Below are positions 32,946 to 45,174 of a DNA stretch of 64,000 nt, one piece after another (position 1 is the first letter of the stretch; each line of letters begins with the position of its first letter). Location of the stretch: NCBI GenBank assembly GCA_026936325.1, contig JAPTHN010000003.1, forward strand, positions 61,283,192 through 61,347,191. The letters run 5' to 3'. Made by a program: the position numbers and the translations under genes. The notes beneath the pieces were generated by a model. It was not told where the DNA came from. It searched no databases and saw only the letters and a list, made by a program, of their open reading frames with translations. The stretch is from Platynereis dumerilii (lineage: Eukaryota > Annelida > Polychaeta > Phyllodocida > Nereididae).

Positions 32946-33059
32946 CCGTCGCACACTGTGTACCAGTGTAACCCACAGCACAGGCACACAAGAAACCGCC
33001 TCCGGTAGCCTCACTGCAAGTCGCACCATTTTTGCATGGTGAACTGCCGCAGAAATTTG
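32946..33059 (-). CDS. SRCR-EGF gene, exon 6: EGF domain
   Basis: 114 nt, phase 1/1, acceptor ATCTTTCAG, donor ACGG|GTAAGT. It encodes NFCGSSPCKNGATCSEATGG, then FLCACAVGYTGTQC. Six cysteines with normal EGF spacing. It closely resembles exons 4 and 5 (CxSSPCxNxxTCSE), suggesting exon duplication. Confidence 0.85.
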
Positions 33060-33286
33060 CTGAAAGATGCGCATGATAAAGTAATCATAAATTGCTTAGG
33101 GCTATATCTATATAATTGTTTTACATAAATTGTCATATAGTAGGCTGCAATGCGTTAATGCTGGCAGCAGATATGTATTAATTGCTGTTACTTATATATA
33201 TAAGTAAAGTAATTAAACATGATTTACATGTAATCCCATATCTGTGATCTGTTTATTGCAGTTGAATACTAAATTTCCTTATTTAC

Positions 33287-33397
33287 CAGTTTGACATTGG
33301 TTTCCTTCATAACCTTGAACGCAAGCACAAGAAAATGTGCCTGTCGCCTCACTGCAGGTCCCCCCATTCTGACAAGGTGAGCTGCCACAGTAGTTTT
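33287..33397 (-). CDS. SRCR-EGF gene, exon 5: EGF domain
   Basis: 111 nt, phase 1/1, acceptor TTTTGCAG, donor ACTG|GTAAAT. It encodes NYCGSSPCQNGGTCSEATG, then FSCACVQGYEGNQC. Six cysteines. It is the best match to the EGF consensus in the gene and nearly the same as exon 6 in its first half. Confidence 0.88.
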
Positions 33398-34469
33398 CTG
33401 CAAAATCATTCGTAACATTTTATAAAAATCTGTCAATGTTAAGACATATATTTTGTGATTTCTATTTTGGTATTTGCTATGAAGTAGCTGAAGATCAGAC
33501 AAACAAGCAGATACAGAAAACAAAAAATCAGTTGAGCACTTAAAAACCAACTGTGTAACTTTCTGACTTATCACATCCCATATTTGGCATCATAAGTCAT
33601 CGGTCACGAGGAAAAAAGGCTAAAAAATTCAGGCAGATTATCAAATAAACACTATTGAAAATTAATGATTTCCATGCAATTTCATTTGAAATGTTATTAA
33701 ACTCATATCCTGAAATTTGGGCAAATGTTGCTCCCCCCCAAAAAATTGTGTGTGATGCGTGCCTTTTAGGGGGTAAAAATAGGAAATGAGAAGAAATGTT
33801 CACAATATTAATTTGTTTGCAAGTAACAAAAGATGTAATTTCAGGAATGGTGACAAACTCTCTTGACGCTGCACAAATTTCAAGGTTTGAAATTTCATAT
33901 AATTTTATCATGATTGTTGGGGATTTTATATGCACACACAGACATTCCAGCGCTGCGCTAACTTACTGCAAAACTTAGCAAGTTAATTAGTATACATAAT
34001 TTAATATGTAATTACTTTATTGTAATAGACAACAGTGATGATCAATCATCGCCTAATGGACTGAACATCCTATTCAAAATTGTAATGTCCAAATTTCACA
34101 ATTTAAATATTTAAACAAAGCGTTTAGTAGATTGATTTTTTAAAAGGTGGTTAATTATGATTTTATTACTTATACACAGTTAGGGCTTCGATTTCAGGAA
34201 TTTGTATAGACATGTCAAGAACAGACATGCAAACCTAATATTCCGGACTTACAACATGAATTTTTAGCATCTACCCTTGTTTCATAACTCCCACATATCA
34301 ACTTGCAAATGATTTAGACTGCCAGAGTTCAATCATTGGTATAAATGCTGTGAAGCTGCAAGCACATTTTTGCACACAACATTTTTAGGGCTATAATATG
34401 ACCAAAGTTGTTGGCTGGCAACCAAAACTGATGTAAGGTCTAGTTTATATTTCTTACAATTTTCCGAAC

Positions 34470-34672
34470 GAAGTCCCCGAATATTCATTCCTAGATCAAG
34501 CTTAGTCTGATTCAAGCATCACCCTCTTAAGAAATAACCCCTCAAGAAATGATCAGTTTCAAGACTCCCCTGAAACGATTAATTAATTTATTTCACCAAA
34601 ACAGAGCAAGAAGTTATTTATTTTAAAAAAAATCCAACCCCTCCACCCCTTGATATTAAATCCCTTTTAGTT
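34470..34672 (+). mobile_element. MITE with spaced AT-rich units (copy 5, right part)
   Basis: Shares GTCCCCGAATATTCATTC, ATCAAGC..CACC, TTATTTCACCAAAACAGAGC and the end CCACCCCTTGATATTAAAT with the other copies. The left terminus is absent. Confidence 0.6.
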
Positions 34673-35244
34673 TCAACAAGATAGAAATTGTAGGTGCCGT
34701 GTTCCAAACACAATTATGGCATGCATAGGGATAACCATTGTATCAAGGTGATTAAGAGATGTTGTTGCATAATTATTTAAGTTGGGGATTGGGCGGTATC
34801 GAGCCAAGTTCAAAATTTAATATGAATGAGGAAACGCTGAGGTTGCCATATATTTTCTGCGTGATATATGCTCTCCCCCTCCCTCATCAGGCAGTTTCTA
34901 GATACTATGCATCTGATGAGATGTTTTTGGCTCCGGACCCAGGACTGCATGTTTATCTAATTGATGAAACCAATCTTTCTCTCAATCTATGATGGAATAG
35001 TTCCTTTTTTCTAGGGATACATGGATATGCGGCAAGGTATCCGATGCAGTGTGCGGCCCGATATTGGAATTTGCAAGATATCTGGTATGCGGTAGAATTA
35101 GGGTTTCAGAACCGGACATCTGGGATGCTCAAAAATAAGTGAAAAGTTATAAAAACATTTGATTATAAATAAAAGAATGTTACAAAACACTGTCCTGCAG
35201 GATATGATATAGATCTCTCAGCTCTCAGAAAAAATATCTACATA

Positions 35245-36135
35245 GAGTAGGTCGGGGCAAGAAGCCTGGGTTAGGTGAGAGGCACCCCCAGGCTTATATC
35301 CAAACTTACATTTTTGGTGCGTTTATCTATTGATAGGATTGAAGCTAGAGGCGTTTTAGGTTACGTCATAAATTTTCAGGGCAAACAGCACCAAACCATA
35401 GTAGAAATTAAAGAAACAAAAAAATGTGCATGGTTTTTGTAACTTAGACTAATTCTTTGAAAGGGGCTGTCAGAAATAACTTTGGAGATTTTTCAAAGTA
35501 TAATGGATATCTGCATTGATTCACTTTATGACCATCACATAAATATGATTTGGATCATGTTTTTTGCATTTTAGTTCAAAATATAGAGGTCAAATTCAAA
35601 TATATGGGTTTGGGGCGAGAGGCCCCACATGATAAGGGGCATGAGGCCCCCTTCACTGGGGGGTCAAAGCTGCTTCAGAAACCATTTATAAATGTGTACT
35701 TTACCTTAAATCTTGATAGAATAGCTAATTAAAATAGAAAAAAATAGGCTCGAAATTGAAACCAGGCAAAAAAAAAAAATTAATAAAAGTATGAACGGAA
35801 AAATTCTGAAATTCAGAAAAAGTGAATAGAATGCCATAAAAATGACAGAAGAACCCTAAGAAATAACTTTTAGGCTGAACGCACTCGCAAAAAAAATTGC
35901 CATAGGATTATAATAGGGGGGCTTCTTGCCCGATGGGTGGGGTAAGAAAGCCATTTTAAATTTTTTACAAAAATGGCCATAACTCCTTTATTAAAATTGG
36001 TAGACATTTGTTTCACTAGTTCTTAGTAGAGTCAAGTGGTCCCTTCCAGACAGCATAAGCATTCAAATAATCGCCCATAAAAAGTAGGTCAAATCACACC
36101 TCGAAGTTAAGGGGGGCCGCATGCCCCGACCTACT
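35245..36135. mobile_element. Iterated-motif MITE (GGGGCAAGAAGCC family), ~890 bp
   Basis: The inverted ends GAGTAGGTCGGGGCA (35,245) and TGCCCCGACCTACTC (to 36,135) are flanked by TA, as in Tc1/mariner elements. Inside, words such as GGGGCGAGAGGCCCC, GGGGCATGAGGCCCCC, GGGGGGCTTCTTGCCC and GGGGTAAGAAAGCC echo the terminal motif. There is no coding capacity. It lies within an intron of the SRCR-EGF gene. Confidence 0.75.
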
Positions 36136-36328
36136 CTATAATCAACCGGAATGCTGAAAAACGTCCTTTTTCCTATTTTTATTATCCAGTTCCAACTATC
36201 TGGTTCCTATCCAGTATCCGGCAGTTGGTGTTGTCAGATTATCCATATCTGATATCTGGCATCCGGCTATTTTCGCTATCCGTGCATCACTACTTTTTTC
36301 ACATGTTTAATAGTTAATTCAAACTTAC

Positions 36329-36439
36329 GAGTTTCACACCTGGAACCAATGAAAGCCTGCAGGCATGCACAAGAAAATCCTCCACTCACTTCGCTGCAGG
36401 TTCCTGAATTGAGGCATGGAGAACTGTGACAGTACTTAA
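36329..36439 (-). CDS. SRCR-EGF gene, exon 4: EGF domain
   Basis: 111 nt, phase 1/1, acceptor CTATTTTCAG, donor ACTC|GTAAGT. It encodes KYCHSSPCLNSGTCSEVSG, then FSCACLQAFIGSRC. Six cysteines at EGF spacing. Confidence 0.88.
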
Positions 36440-36514
36440 CTGAAAATAGAATGAATGTATTTAAATTAAAGTAGGTGTGCACTTACGAGTAAATGGGGTA
36501 TTTGGAACAGGACC

Positions 36515-36760
36515 ATTAGGCGGCAAACATTGCAGTTTTTCTCGGTGGGAAATTATTTATTTTACAGAAATGCAAGATAGTATTTTTTATTTCCTATGCA
36601 TGACATCAGGAAATATTTATATCTAAATTAAACAGTACTATTGTACCGTGTTAGAAATACCCCCTCCAGAAATTATTTATTTCTTGATTGTCCGGAAAAT
36701 TTTTTTTTTCTGAAACTAGACAAGAAATTATTTATTTAAAAAGAATCCCCATCGCAGGAT
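36515..36760 (+). mobile_element. MITE with spaced AT-rich units (copy 6), intronic
   Basis: Units GAAATTATTTATTTTAC, AAATATTTATATC, GAAATTATTTATTTC and GAAATTATTTATTTAAA lie at about 50-90 bp spacing, preceded by TTTTTCTCGGTGG. The termini are eroded. Confidence 0.55.
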
Positions 36761-36867
36761 TTACTAATGGTCGTGCCGTTAATGTTGAAAGACACACATT
36801 GTGCGAATTGTTGCCCAGCGAAAGTATGTTTTATAAATGTATAAATAAACTGCGTTCATTATCTTAC

Positions 36868-36975
36868 CATTTTCGCAACGACTTCCTTGGTAGGCAGCGG
36901 TACAAGAACAGGTATAACTGGATGTGTATTCATTGCAAGTGCCCGCATTCAAGCAAGGGTTGCTGTCACATATAT
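36868..36975 (-). CDS. SRCR-EGF gene, exon 3: EGF domain
   Basis: 108 nt, phase 1/1, acceptor TTTCATTTGCAG, donor AATG|GTAAGA. It encodes ICDSNPCLNAGTCNEYTSS, then YTCSCTAAYQGSRC. Six cysteines. This is the first EGF after the SRCR domain. Confidence 0.88.
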
Positions 36976-38274
36976 CTGCAAATGAAAATGAAATACCTTA
37001 CTGAATTCCTATTGTTTACCAGTGGCGTCAGTTTCAATTTAAAATGGTGGGGTAAATCGGGCCAAAGTGGAAAGCGGTCTTCAGATGCACATACTTTTTC
37101 TTTACATGTGACATCTAATGCCTCACCAAAAAAAAAGTGAACATATGAAAATTAGGGCATATAAGATGTCTTGAAAATAAGTAATAATGCCTGAATTTTT
37201 TCACAAAATCTCAAAAGTATAAAATTGACTATATCTACTAAACTTTAAATCTGTTGTCTTGGCAAGCCGATATTTGTAACTGTCTAAGCAAAAATGTAAA
37301 AGGTGTATTTCATACTATGCAGTAACACACAGGCAAATAATTAAATGGATGATGTTTTGCCACTGGGTCAATACTAAACAACCTCAACCAAACTGCTTAT
37401 GTTGAGCAAAGAAAATAGGGTGCTATTTGTATCCGGCATGCATTTGAGCTAACTGAGCTGGAAAATTTACCCCATTCACCAGGGAACCATTACAAAGCTT
37501 ATTTTTTTCTGTGCAAACATAAGACCATCAGTTTATTTGTTCCGCAATTTATTTCCATGATAAAATATGATATATTATAAGGTAATGTACTAGTGGTGTA
37601 TAATAAAGAGACGTCCTAAAAGCGCTTTCTATCTAACATCATATTACAACAGCGCACGTGACATGACGTCATCCCAGCTCACCTTTTCTATGTGCCTCCA
37701 AGCCACTCTTTCACTCTTCTCAACTCCTCTCATACAAATTACTTCCTATTTTACACATACCTTTCCTATCAGCCCCTTTCCTGTTGCCTTCCTCCTTCCA
37801 TTTCCTCCTCGATTAGACCCTTCAATGTTTACGCATCGTAGTTCTATTATTGCTCACCTTTACCTGGTGGCGCCACCGTCCCGCTTCCCGCCAAAACGAT
37901 CTGTACACACTTACCTGTTCCTCATGCATGACACCATAGTGACCTGTCAATACATGTATCATGTGTAGGCCTAATGCATGATACCTTTCCTTTCAAAGGT
38001 CGCCTTCACACTTTAAAGTGCAACTCACTTTCACACCATCCTTGCTGTCATCTTTCAACTGTCTACTTTGTTATGATCCAAGAGGATTGCATTGTGCGGT
38101 TCCACCCCCTAACCCCCCCCCCTGCATCTTCTACTGTGTCTACTAAGTACTCTCCTAACTTTATGCTGTCTTTACAGTCCCCTATAATGGGTAAATTCTA
38201 GTAATTCATATAATGCTCTCTGCAACCTTTTACCTAATGAGCATTATATATACATTTTCTAATATTGACTGTTT

Positions 38275-38398
38275 TTATTCTTATAACCGGTTCAAGGACT
38301 ATTTTGAAAATAGAGAACAAATTACCTTCTGAGCCTTTATTCTTATAACCGGTTCAAGGACTATTTTGAAAATAGAGAACAAATTACCTTCTGAGCCC
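38275..38398. repeat. Perfect tandem duplication, 62-bp unit x2
   Basis: TTATTCTTATAACCGGTTC begins each copy and TTACCTTCTGAGCC closes it. I see no difference between the two copies, so the duplication is recent or an assembly artefact. Confidence 0.9.
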
Positions 38399-38841
38399 AA
38401 AAAAGGACTCTTAGTGCCATTATATTTCATTGCGCTAAGAATCTTTCTCTTTTCAATGGTCGAAATGTCTCTTATTCTCCGATATTTAGATAACGTAGCT
38501 TATCATTATATACTGAGACTTTGCTACATGCTGATGTATACCATCGTTGTTATGGCAAGCTACACGTTCACTGGACCCATATATGTGTAGTGATTAATTA
38601 GCGTGAAAAATTACTACACCTGCTGCCAAAAAACTTTCAATTTCCTTTCGGATGATATTTTACCTCGACAAAATTGGGCAATAAAAGAAAGTCTGCTCTC
38701 TCTCTCCCTGTAATATATATTTAATATACATTGCAAAGACAATGCGAAGCCATGGCTACTGCAGCATACAGTACAACACACAAAAGTCAAGAGAGTAATT
38801 TTCCTAACAGATGCTAATGCTTGCACTTCCCTGCACTTCCC

Positions 38842-39798
38842 TGAAGGGGGAACCAGGAACACATTTGGACGTGGGGCACTATGGGACGTTGTGGTTTTCT
38901 TGGTTCCTGGCAAGGTATATGATATGGTAGTGCCATCATATCTGATAATTTCACATCCTGATGTTTCTATCATTTTATTGACTAATTACAGCCACATGCA
39001 GAAGTATAGCGAGGGAAAGTTTCTTTTCCTACTTCTAAAGTAAAAACAGAGGGGTTCAATTCAGACCATTCTGTGGACAAACTATGTGATGGACAATGAG
39101 GCTTTCTCAATGCTTGTATGAATTGATAAACTGCAACGAACAGTAAATTATTGTTGTGAATTGCTTTCCTGATAAACACACTCACTGATGTTTGAGAAAT
39201 TAGCATTTTGGTGTAAAAGTCATATCGGGGCTCATTGGGACAGTGAATTAGGGGCACATTGGGACCCACTTAATATGGCAGAATGTAAGTGTCCAAATCA
39301 ACTGAGTGACCTGGGAAAGCACACAACAGGTATTCAGGCCACAGTGAATATAGAGGCATAGTGGTTTACCATCCTCTGTGAACAAAATTATCGCAAAGCA
39401 CCGTGTTTTACTTAGATAGATGTCCGCACCGAGGACAGTGTATGTTAAATGTTTAAAACTATTGGCACTACAAGGTGTTAATGCACTGTATATAGTCTTG
39501 CACACTACTTATATCTAATATCAAATGCACGTGGAGTGCTAAAATGATTTTTTAATTGATGTCCCAATGAGCCCCGTCGGGAGGATCGAAATTTACCGTC
39601 GGGGCACATTGGGACAGTCATGATTATGACTCACATTTTGCATTTTACAAAACAGTAGGTGCAGTCTAATTCATTATGTCTTGCATTTAAGCTCAGAAGT
39701 ATTGGTGATATCCATGCAGACTTCAGAGTTGCTCAGTGCTTTCAGCATTGAGCAAAATTAGTAAGCGTTAAAAGCGTCCCAATGTGCCCCAGTTCCCC
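38842..39798. mobile_element. Iterated-motif MITE (GGGGCACATTGGGAC family), ~957 bp
   Basis: The left end AGGGGGAACCAGG (38,849 region) pairs with the right end CAGTTCCCCCT (about 39,798). The motif GGGGCACATTGGGAC or close variants occurs near 38,875, 39,228, 39,252 and 39,601, and inverted near 39,559 and 39,776. There is no transposase. Same design as the elements at 1, 35,245 and 47,716. Confidence 0.7.
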
Positions 39799-39897
39799 CT
39801 ATCCCTTAACTGGGTTACTTGGGAGTTCACTGTATCCCTTAACTGGGTTACTTGGGAGTTCACTGTATCCCTTAACTGGGTTACTTGGGAGTTCACT
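39799..39897. repeat. 33-bp tandem repeat, 3 copies
   Basis: Three identical units beginning TATCCCTTAACTGGG and ending GGGAGTTCACTG, directly at the edge of the MITE. The multiple-of-three length makes open repeat frames on the plus strand (LNWVTWEFTVS x3). There is no other reason to call them a gene. Confidence 0.92.
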
Positions 39898-41064
39898 GTG
39901 TCTCACAAAGTCTTGCGAAAAAACATGCTGTTCACTTGTCCATTACCATTTGTTGATGTATATGATGAATAATTTATAATGCCAAAGAGAAGAGCGATTT
40001 AATATGAACGCATGCTTTTACTGATTTTTCTCTTTTTTCACCGTGATGACTTTGTATATGCCGAAGTAAACGGGAGTCATGCTTGGAAGTGCAGAGGGAA
40101 CACAGAAAATATTAATGTGATTGCTATTGAAATCTATACACCTTTGTATGCAGTAGTAGGTGCAATGTCAGGCATTGTCAGTGTTGATGCAATGATATAA
40201 CAATGAAGCGAAGTGAACTTGAAGTTATTAATAACTATAATAAAATATTATTATATGTTGATTAATCTTGGGGGTTGCATTCACCCTCTTTTGCATTCAC
40301 CATTGGTTCTTAGTAGCCTATGTTTATACTCGGATGCATCCCCTCTTCACATTGGCTGTAAAAGTGAATTTGCTTTGAAATAGGTGCAATTATATGTAAA
40401 ACTGATGTGCTGTGTTAGAAAAAATCAAATAAATCTAACTGTAAAACTAAATATGCAAGTGGACCCCACTGGTCAGTGAATAATATCACAGTCAGACATT
40501 ACTGTTACAAAATAAAAATTTATTTAAACATTTGCAAAATATATATTCTCATTTTAAATATCAAAATAATAATTATACTAGAATTTTGTTCTTGAAATTT
40601 TGTTTGGCTATTTCAAACAGAAAATCCAATGAAAATCACCCAACCTAATTACTAGTAATTAGCTTTTCAAGCAGCTCTATACCCTTGTTTTCATTTGAGG
40701 TAAGCAAATTTTGTGAACTTCGTTGTTGTTGACATACCAGTTCACGACACACATAAATTTGCATAATGTGTGCCTTCTCCAAAGAGATCATTCTTTTGTC
40801 TTGTCGACTCACACAACATCAGGTCAAAAACACACAATAGTTCAGTCAATGGCATGGTCACTGGTGTTTGTATATATGGTTAATCATTTATGATGCCAAA
40901 GCATACATCGTTGAAACCCGTATAATGATTTGTCCAACTGTCATTCAGTCTGTTGAGCACTGGTTAGCAGATTTGTCTAGAATTTGAGCTACACACAATC
41001 GGTTGGTGCCTTCAGGTTCATTCTGTTGTTATCCAAGTGTTTCAATTATCTATGTGTCTGCTCA

Positions 41065-41135
41065 CTTTTCAGTAGCGGATCCAGGGGGGGGGGGGGTTTA
41101 GGGGGTTCAACCCCCCCCCCCCTTGGGCCCCAGCC
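41065..41135. repeat. G-run / C-run inverted pair, probable MITE terminus
   Basis: AGTAGCGGATCCAGGGG leads into about 14 G, a short spacer with GGGGGTTCAACCCCC, then about 13 C. The AGCGGATCCAGGGGG word is a familiar kind of DNA-transposon end. The run lengths may be sequencing-sensitive. Confidence 0.4.
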
Positions 41136-41336
41136 AAAAAGCCACATAGACAACTAACACTTGCACTGAGTTCTGGTAACCATTTTTAAATTACCATAAA
41201 AAATAATCAAAATGTGCAACATTTAGATTGGGATAAAGTCATAATATTGACTTATTTTGTGTGAACTGAGACATATTCCCCACTATTCGCTTGCAATGAT
41301 AAGTTTTGAACAAGAAAAATGTGTCATTTAACTTAC

Positions 41337-41654
41337 TACTACATTCGACTCCAGCATCTTCTGAGTGACCACAGTTGTGGACGTTCCATCCGGCGTGTGT
41401 GCAATATTGCAGTTGACTTTCTGACCCACTACAAGCCACGTTGTCCATTGCAATGTTGCCTGATCCATCGGTGACTGAGCCTCCCTGAAGACCTGTACCT
41501 TTTTTGAAGCCCAGTTGTTTGCAAGCAACAGTAGCATCAGTGTTATCCCAACTGTCATCACAGATAGTGTTCCACACGCCACTGCGGTAAATTTCGATCC
41601 TCCCCCTTCTTGACGTGCCCGACACAATTCGTAACGCACCAGTACTCTGTGCAT
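41337..41654 (-). CDS. SRCR-EGF gene, exon 2: SRCR domain
   Basis: 318 nt, phase 1/1, acceptor TTTTGCTTCAG, donor AGTA|GTAAGT. It encodes a whole scavenger-receptor cysteine-rich domain. It opens LRIVSGTSRRGRIEIYRSG, followed by VWNTICDDSWDNTDATVACK, QLGF, MDNVACSGSESQLQYC, and WNVHNCGHSEDAGVEC. Six cysteines fit group A SRCR. Such domains bind microbial or protein ligands in secreted or membrane scavenger proteins. This domain is at the N-terminus, right after the signal peptide. It is single, unlike the multi-SRCR arrays common in echinoderms. Confidence 0.92.
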
Positions 41655-41859
41655 CTGAAGCAAAAAGGAACAGCTTGTATGAATGTTTATTTAGGAAACA
41701 ATTAACTTGGGATGGTTTTTTAAAATCTTTGGTATATATATGGACCAATATTAAGTTAATAATACAATGTATGGGTCGTAGTACTTTGGTTTGCGAGACA
41801 CCAACGCGCAACAAAAGTCTCCAGAATTGTGGTACCAAAGAAGCTAATACTTAGATCAC

Positions 41860-42450
41860 GACAAATCGATTGCACAATGACTCCCAAAATGCAATAATAA
41901 TTTTCACAGTGCAACAATCTACTTTTTCCACGTGACAAATTGACAGACTGTAATCACACAGGAAAGCTCCATATAATCGCAGTCTTCTATAGAGAAACAT
42001 AGTTTTTATGGCTTCACATTATTGACTTATTTTAATACAGTTTCTAATTTTCGGGAAAATGTCTATTCAAGAACATTTTAACTACAGTCTGTAAATTTGC
42101 TGTGCAAAATGAGAGGACCAATTCACAGTGAAAAATGCACTTTCTGACTCATGATGGCTGACGAAATGTCATCTTCTTCACATTCAACAAGGGAATTATA
42201 GAGGCTGCTTGATTAGCCATGATCAAGAGAAGACCATTTTATTTGTCATAACTGATTTTAGAGTAAAAATCAGATGCAAAATCCTTTTGTTTGCCTGTCC
42301 CTAACAAGCGAGATTAGTTACCTTAAATTAATTAACATTGAAAGTATTGGTATGATCATGACAAATCATCATTATGATGACTCATGAAGTGCCATTTTCA
42401 CAGTGCAACAGTCCACTCTTTCTGCATATCAAATTTGCAGTCTGTAAATA
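41860..42450. mobile_element. Fold-back element with three related arms
   Basis: A block of about 95 bp (ATGACAAATC..., TTTTCACAGTGCAACA, CAGTCTGTAAAT) occurs in direct orientation at about 41,860-41,960 and 42,355-42,445. It occurs inverted at about 42,075-42,165. The last two form a fold-back; the first may be from a second copy. No coding sequence. It lies in intron 1 of the SRCR-EGF gene. Confidence 0.55.
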
Positions 42451-43366
42451 AACATGTGGCTGCCAAAAGATTTATAGCCTTTCACAAATAGCCAAGAATA
42501 TCCGCAAATAACTATGGTTAATCTTGGCGTATGCTTTTTGCCCTTGACCAATTAAATAACCAATTTATTTTGCCATTTTACTTCAATGCAATTTTCTGCA
42601 GTGGTTATTCTGGATTTTGATAGGTAATTACGATTTACTATGGCCGATGTAACAATTCAATTCTGTCAAATAATAATCATTCATTTCTATATGAACATGG
42701 TGTACTTCTATTGGCTAAAATGTTCAGTAAACATAAATTCAATGATTGAGGACATTCACCTTTGTGATATACAAACAGACATTACAAACAAACATCTTAT
42801 GAATATTTAAAAATCCATCAAGAACAATGGACATGTGCATAAAAATATGAACCGTCGGAACCAATATTTATTCTTATTCTACATTTTTGCATTTTAACGG
42901 TATTAATCCATTATCTTTGAAGGTAAACAAAAATTAACATTATGTAGGCCAAAGCATCCAAAGCTTAAGAATCTCCAATGGCATTGGAAATTGCTTCACA
43001 CATTTGTCTTATTTTGGTGGTACCCAGCTAGGATAAGGCCTACAACAATTAGTGCCTGGAGCCAGTAAAGTACAATGTAACATTTGATTCACTTAGTTGC
43101 TCACAATTGACATGTTCGGTAACTTTGGCGCACTGGATTTGACCAAGTAAATTCGTGGGTATACCTCCAGTGAGTGAACTCCAACGTGGTTAAATGCCAT
43201 TTTTCATCTGACTGCAATCATTAATTTTCATTGGAATTCCAAATTTAAGCTACTGCTTAAAACTTAATAAAAGTCGCAATGAACATTACGTTTCGGTCGA
43301 ATATGGTAAATTTATGTATTTATAATTATAGATTTCATGAATGCTTTGGATGAATAGATACAGAAC

Positions 43367-43662
43367 AAGGGGCCAACCAGATGATCTTTGGGGGTTGGGG
43401 GCTATGGATATTTGGTGAAAAAGAAAGATTTTTTCCCACTTGACACTGAAAAAAAAAGTTTGTTCAGCACATTGAAATAAAAAAAAAGTTTGTTTCCACC
43501 TGTAGCTAGGGTACCGTAATGTTAAAATTCCGATAAAAAAGTTTGTCGCGGGTGCGCATGCGAAAAAAATTGTTCGTCGACGCGTCGTGAACGAAAAAAA
43601 AAGTTCGTCCCGGGGGTAAAGTCCATAGCCCCCCCCCCAACTATCGTCTGGTTGGCCCTTAA
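43367..43662. mobile_element. MITE with inverted ends and iterated GAAAAAAAAAGTTTGT units, ~295 bp
   Basis: The left end AAGGGGCCAACCAGATGAT mirrors the right end ATCGTCTGGTTGGCCCTT, and the GGGGGTTGGGGGCTATGGA-type inner parts also pair. Between them a unit like GAAAAAAAAAGTTTGTTC repeats about six times, every 30-50 bp. It is near but distinct from the GAAATTATTTATTTT family. Confidence 0.7.
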
Positions 43663-44114
43663 GATGCCAACATGTGGCCAAAATTGTCAATTTTCTTCTT
43701 GTTCAGTGTAGCATATTTAACATGATTCAAGGGGAGATGGAAATGATGGCATACAACTGTTTAAATGCCTCAAACATTACTCAATGTAAATTTAAGTGGG
43801 GTTCCACATATTTCGTGTAAAATTGGATGATTGTTGTGAAATATCACAGACAATATGTTTTGGGACTAAGTCAATGTGAAGCCAAACACTTTTGAAGGTA
43901 TCAATGTAGAATAATTACAAAAACCTTATTTTCGTATTTTTAGGGTACTTCATGCATGATTGCATTCTCATCCACATGCATATATGAATATTTTCCAAAG
44001 GGTAATGGTCTAAAAATCTTTCTTAGGGACATAAAAGTTGAGATATGTTCACAAAGGTTACTCTGAATTGGCATGCAGCAGCGCATAGGCTACAGTGTGA
44101 TAAACTTAAAGTCG

Positions 44115-44365
44115 ACAAATAACGAGTACATTCAGCTGCTCGTGGACATCAATGACCACACAACAAGCCCTATCCATTATATTGAAACGCACTGTCAGTG
44201 ACTTGTGACCTCATTGATACTCAGTTGGTGACTTGTTTTGACAGCATTGAAAGTATACAATATGACCTAACAAGTTGCCACAGAGAATAGGCATATGACC
44301 TAACAAGGAACATTTCCGTCCAATTCTGTAAGCACTTGACATTGTCGACTGTGACATGACTCAAT
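44115..44365. repeat. Dispersed duplicate block, copy 1 (intron 1 of SRCR-EGF gene)
   Basis: It aligns in direct orientation with 46,285-46,545: GACATCAATGACC.CACAACA, GACTTGTGACCTCATTG, ATATGACCT.ACAAG.AACATT, CTGTAAGCACT. The two copies flank exon 1 of the gene, one inside intron 1 and one upstream. Either a local duplication or two copies of an uncharacterised repeat. Confidence 0.6.
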
Positions 44366-44799
44366 TTTGGGAGAGATTTCTGGTTGATGTAGAACATTAT
44401 TTACGTTTAGCCTCAGATATTAACTAGCTTTACCAGAAAAGCTACATACAGCATCCTGAACAATAATAAGAACCCAGACTTTAGCCGCACTGTCCCAAGC
44501 CAAGAAAATGCAATAGTTCGGAAAAGCAAGACCTTTAGATGTTTGATTTGCAGACATTTGACTCTAAAACCCAGGCATGGTAAAAACCTATTAGAAATTT
44601 ATTTTGTGGGCATATGCTAGTAGGTCATCGTCAATATATCCAACTGGAGTGCAGGACTTTTTTAGAATCACCCACAATTTTGTTTTCCTCATTATAGTGG
44701 GTGAAAATAGTTTTGACTATGCCAAGATCTTAAAGATAAATGTTAAGTTTTATCAATGTAAATGCAAATGTATTGAGTTTAACATCTGCCATCCTCCTA

Positions 44800-45091
44800 G
44801 ATGAGCTTGGCCAATTTTTAAAATTACATCCTTGGCAAGTCTGATTAAGCTTGAATATTTTTCAGTTCCCTGGGGAGCATACACCAGTGTGCAGCAAATT
44901 TTACCCTCTCCCAAGTCAAGCATTCCACGATCACTGCCTAAGGCCAAGTATCCATTTGCACCTTGGTCAAGTGAAGCAATGGTTTAATGAGGATCTGCTC
45001 AGATCCTCCATGGACTATATTCCATAACTGGGGTTCAAACCCATGACCATGTTCACAGCAGTGTGACACCTTATCAATTAGGCCACAACAT
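44800..45091 (-). mobile_element. tRNA-derived SINE (second family), minus strand
   Basis: The head near 45,091 reads TGTGGCCTAATTGATAAGG (A-box-like). It is followed 35 bp later by GGTTTGAACCCCAGTTATG (B box), the internal promoter layout of a tRNA gene, but with a long unrelated body. The 3' limit is approximate. Confidence 0.55.
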
Positions 45092-45174
45092 TAATATGTG
45101 AGAAAGACATAAAATAAAAACAATATCAATTCAAGAAATGAAGTACCTTCTTGGTGACCTAATAATGTTGTTAG

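Larger units (their letters stand above)
33398..36328. other. Intron of the SRCR-EGF gene (2.9 kb)
   Basis: Contains a partial MITE (34,470-34,672) and an iterated-motif element (35,245-36,135), listed separately. No additional EGF exon was found on the minus strand by eye. Confidence 0.55.
36976..41336. other. Intron of the SRCR-EGF gene (4.4 kb)
   Basis: Holds a 62-bp tandem duplication, an iterated-motif MITE and a 33-bp triple repeat (listed separately). The T/C-rich stretch at 37,670-37,900 gives long but low-complexity frames. No further SRCR or EGF exon was recognised, but a short exon could be missed. Confidence 0.5.

Noticed and set aside
37663-38201. Plus-strand frames of 101 and 75 codons
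   Set aside because: T/C-rich low-complexity tract in an intron of the SRCR-EGF gene; no domain pattern and no splice support.
41239-41838. Single-exon 199-codon reading of the SRCR frame
   Set aside because: The domain ends at good splice sites (41,337 and 41,654); the extra codons are intron.
43286-43690. Minus-strand 134-codon frame rich in Phe
   Set aside because: It covers the MITE at 43,367-43,662; the Phe/Lys pattern comes from the iterated A/T units.
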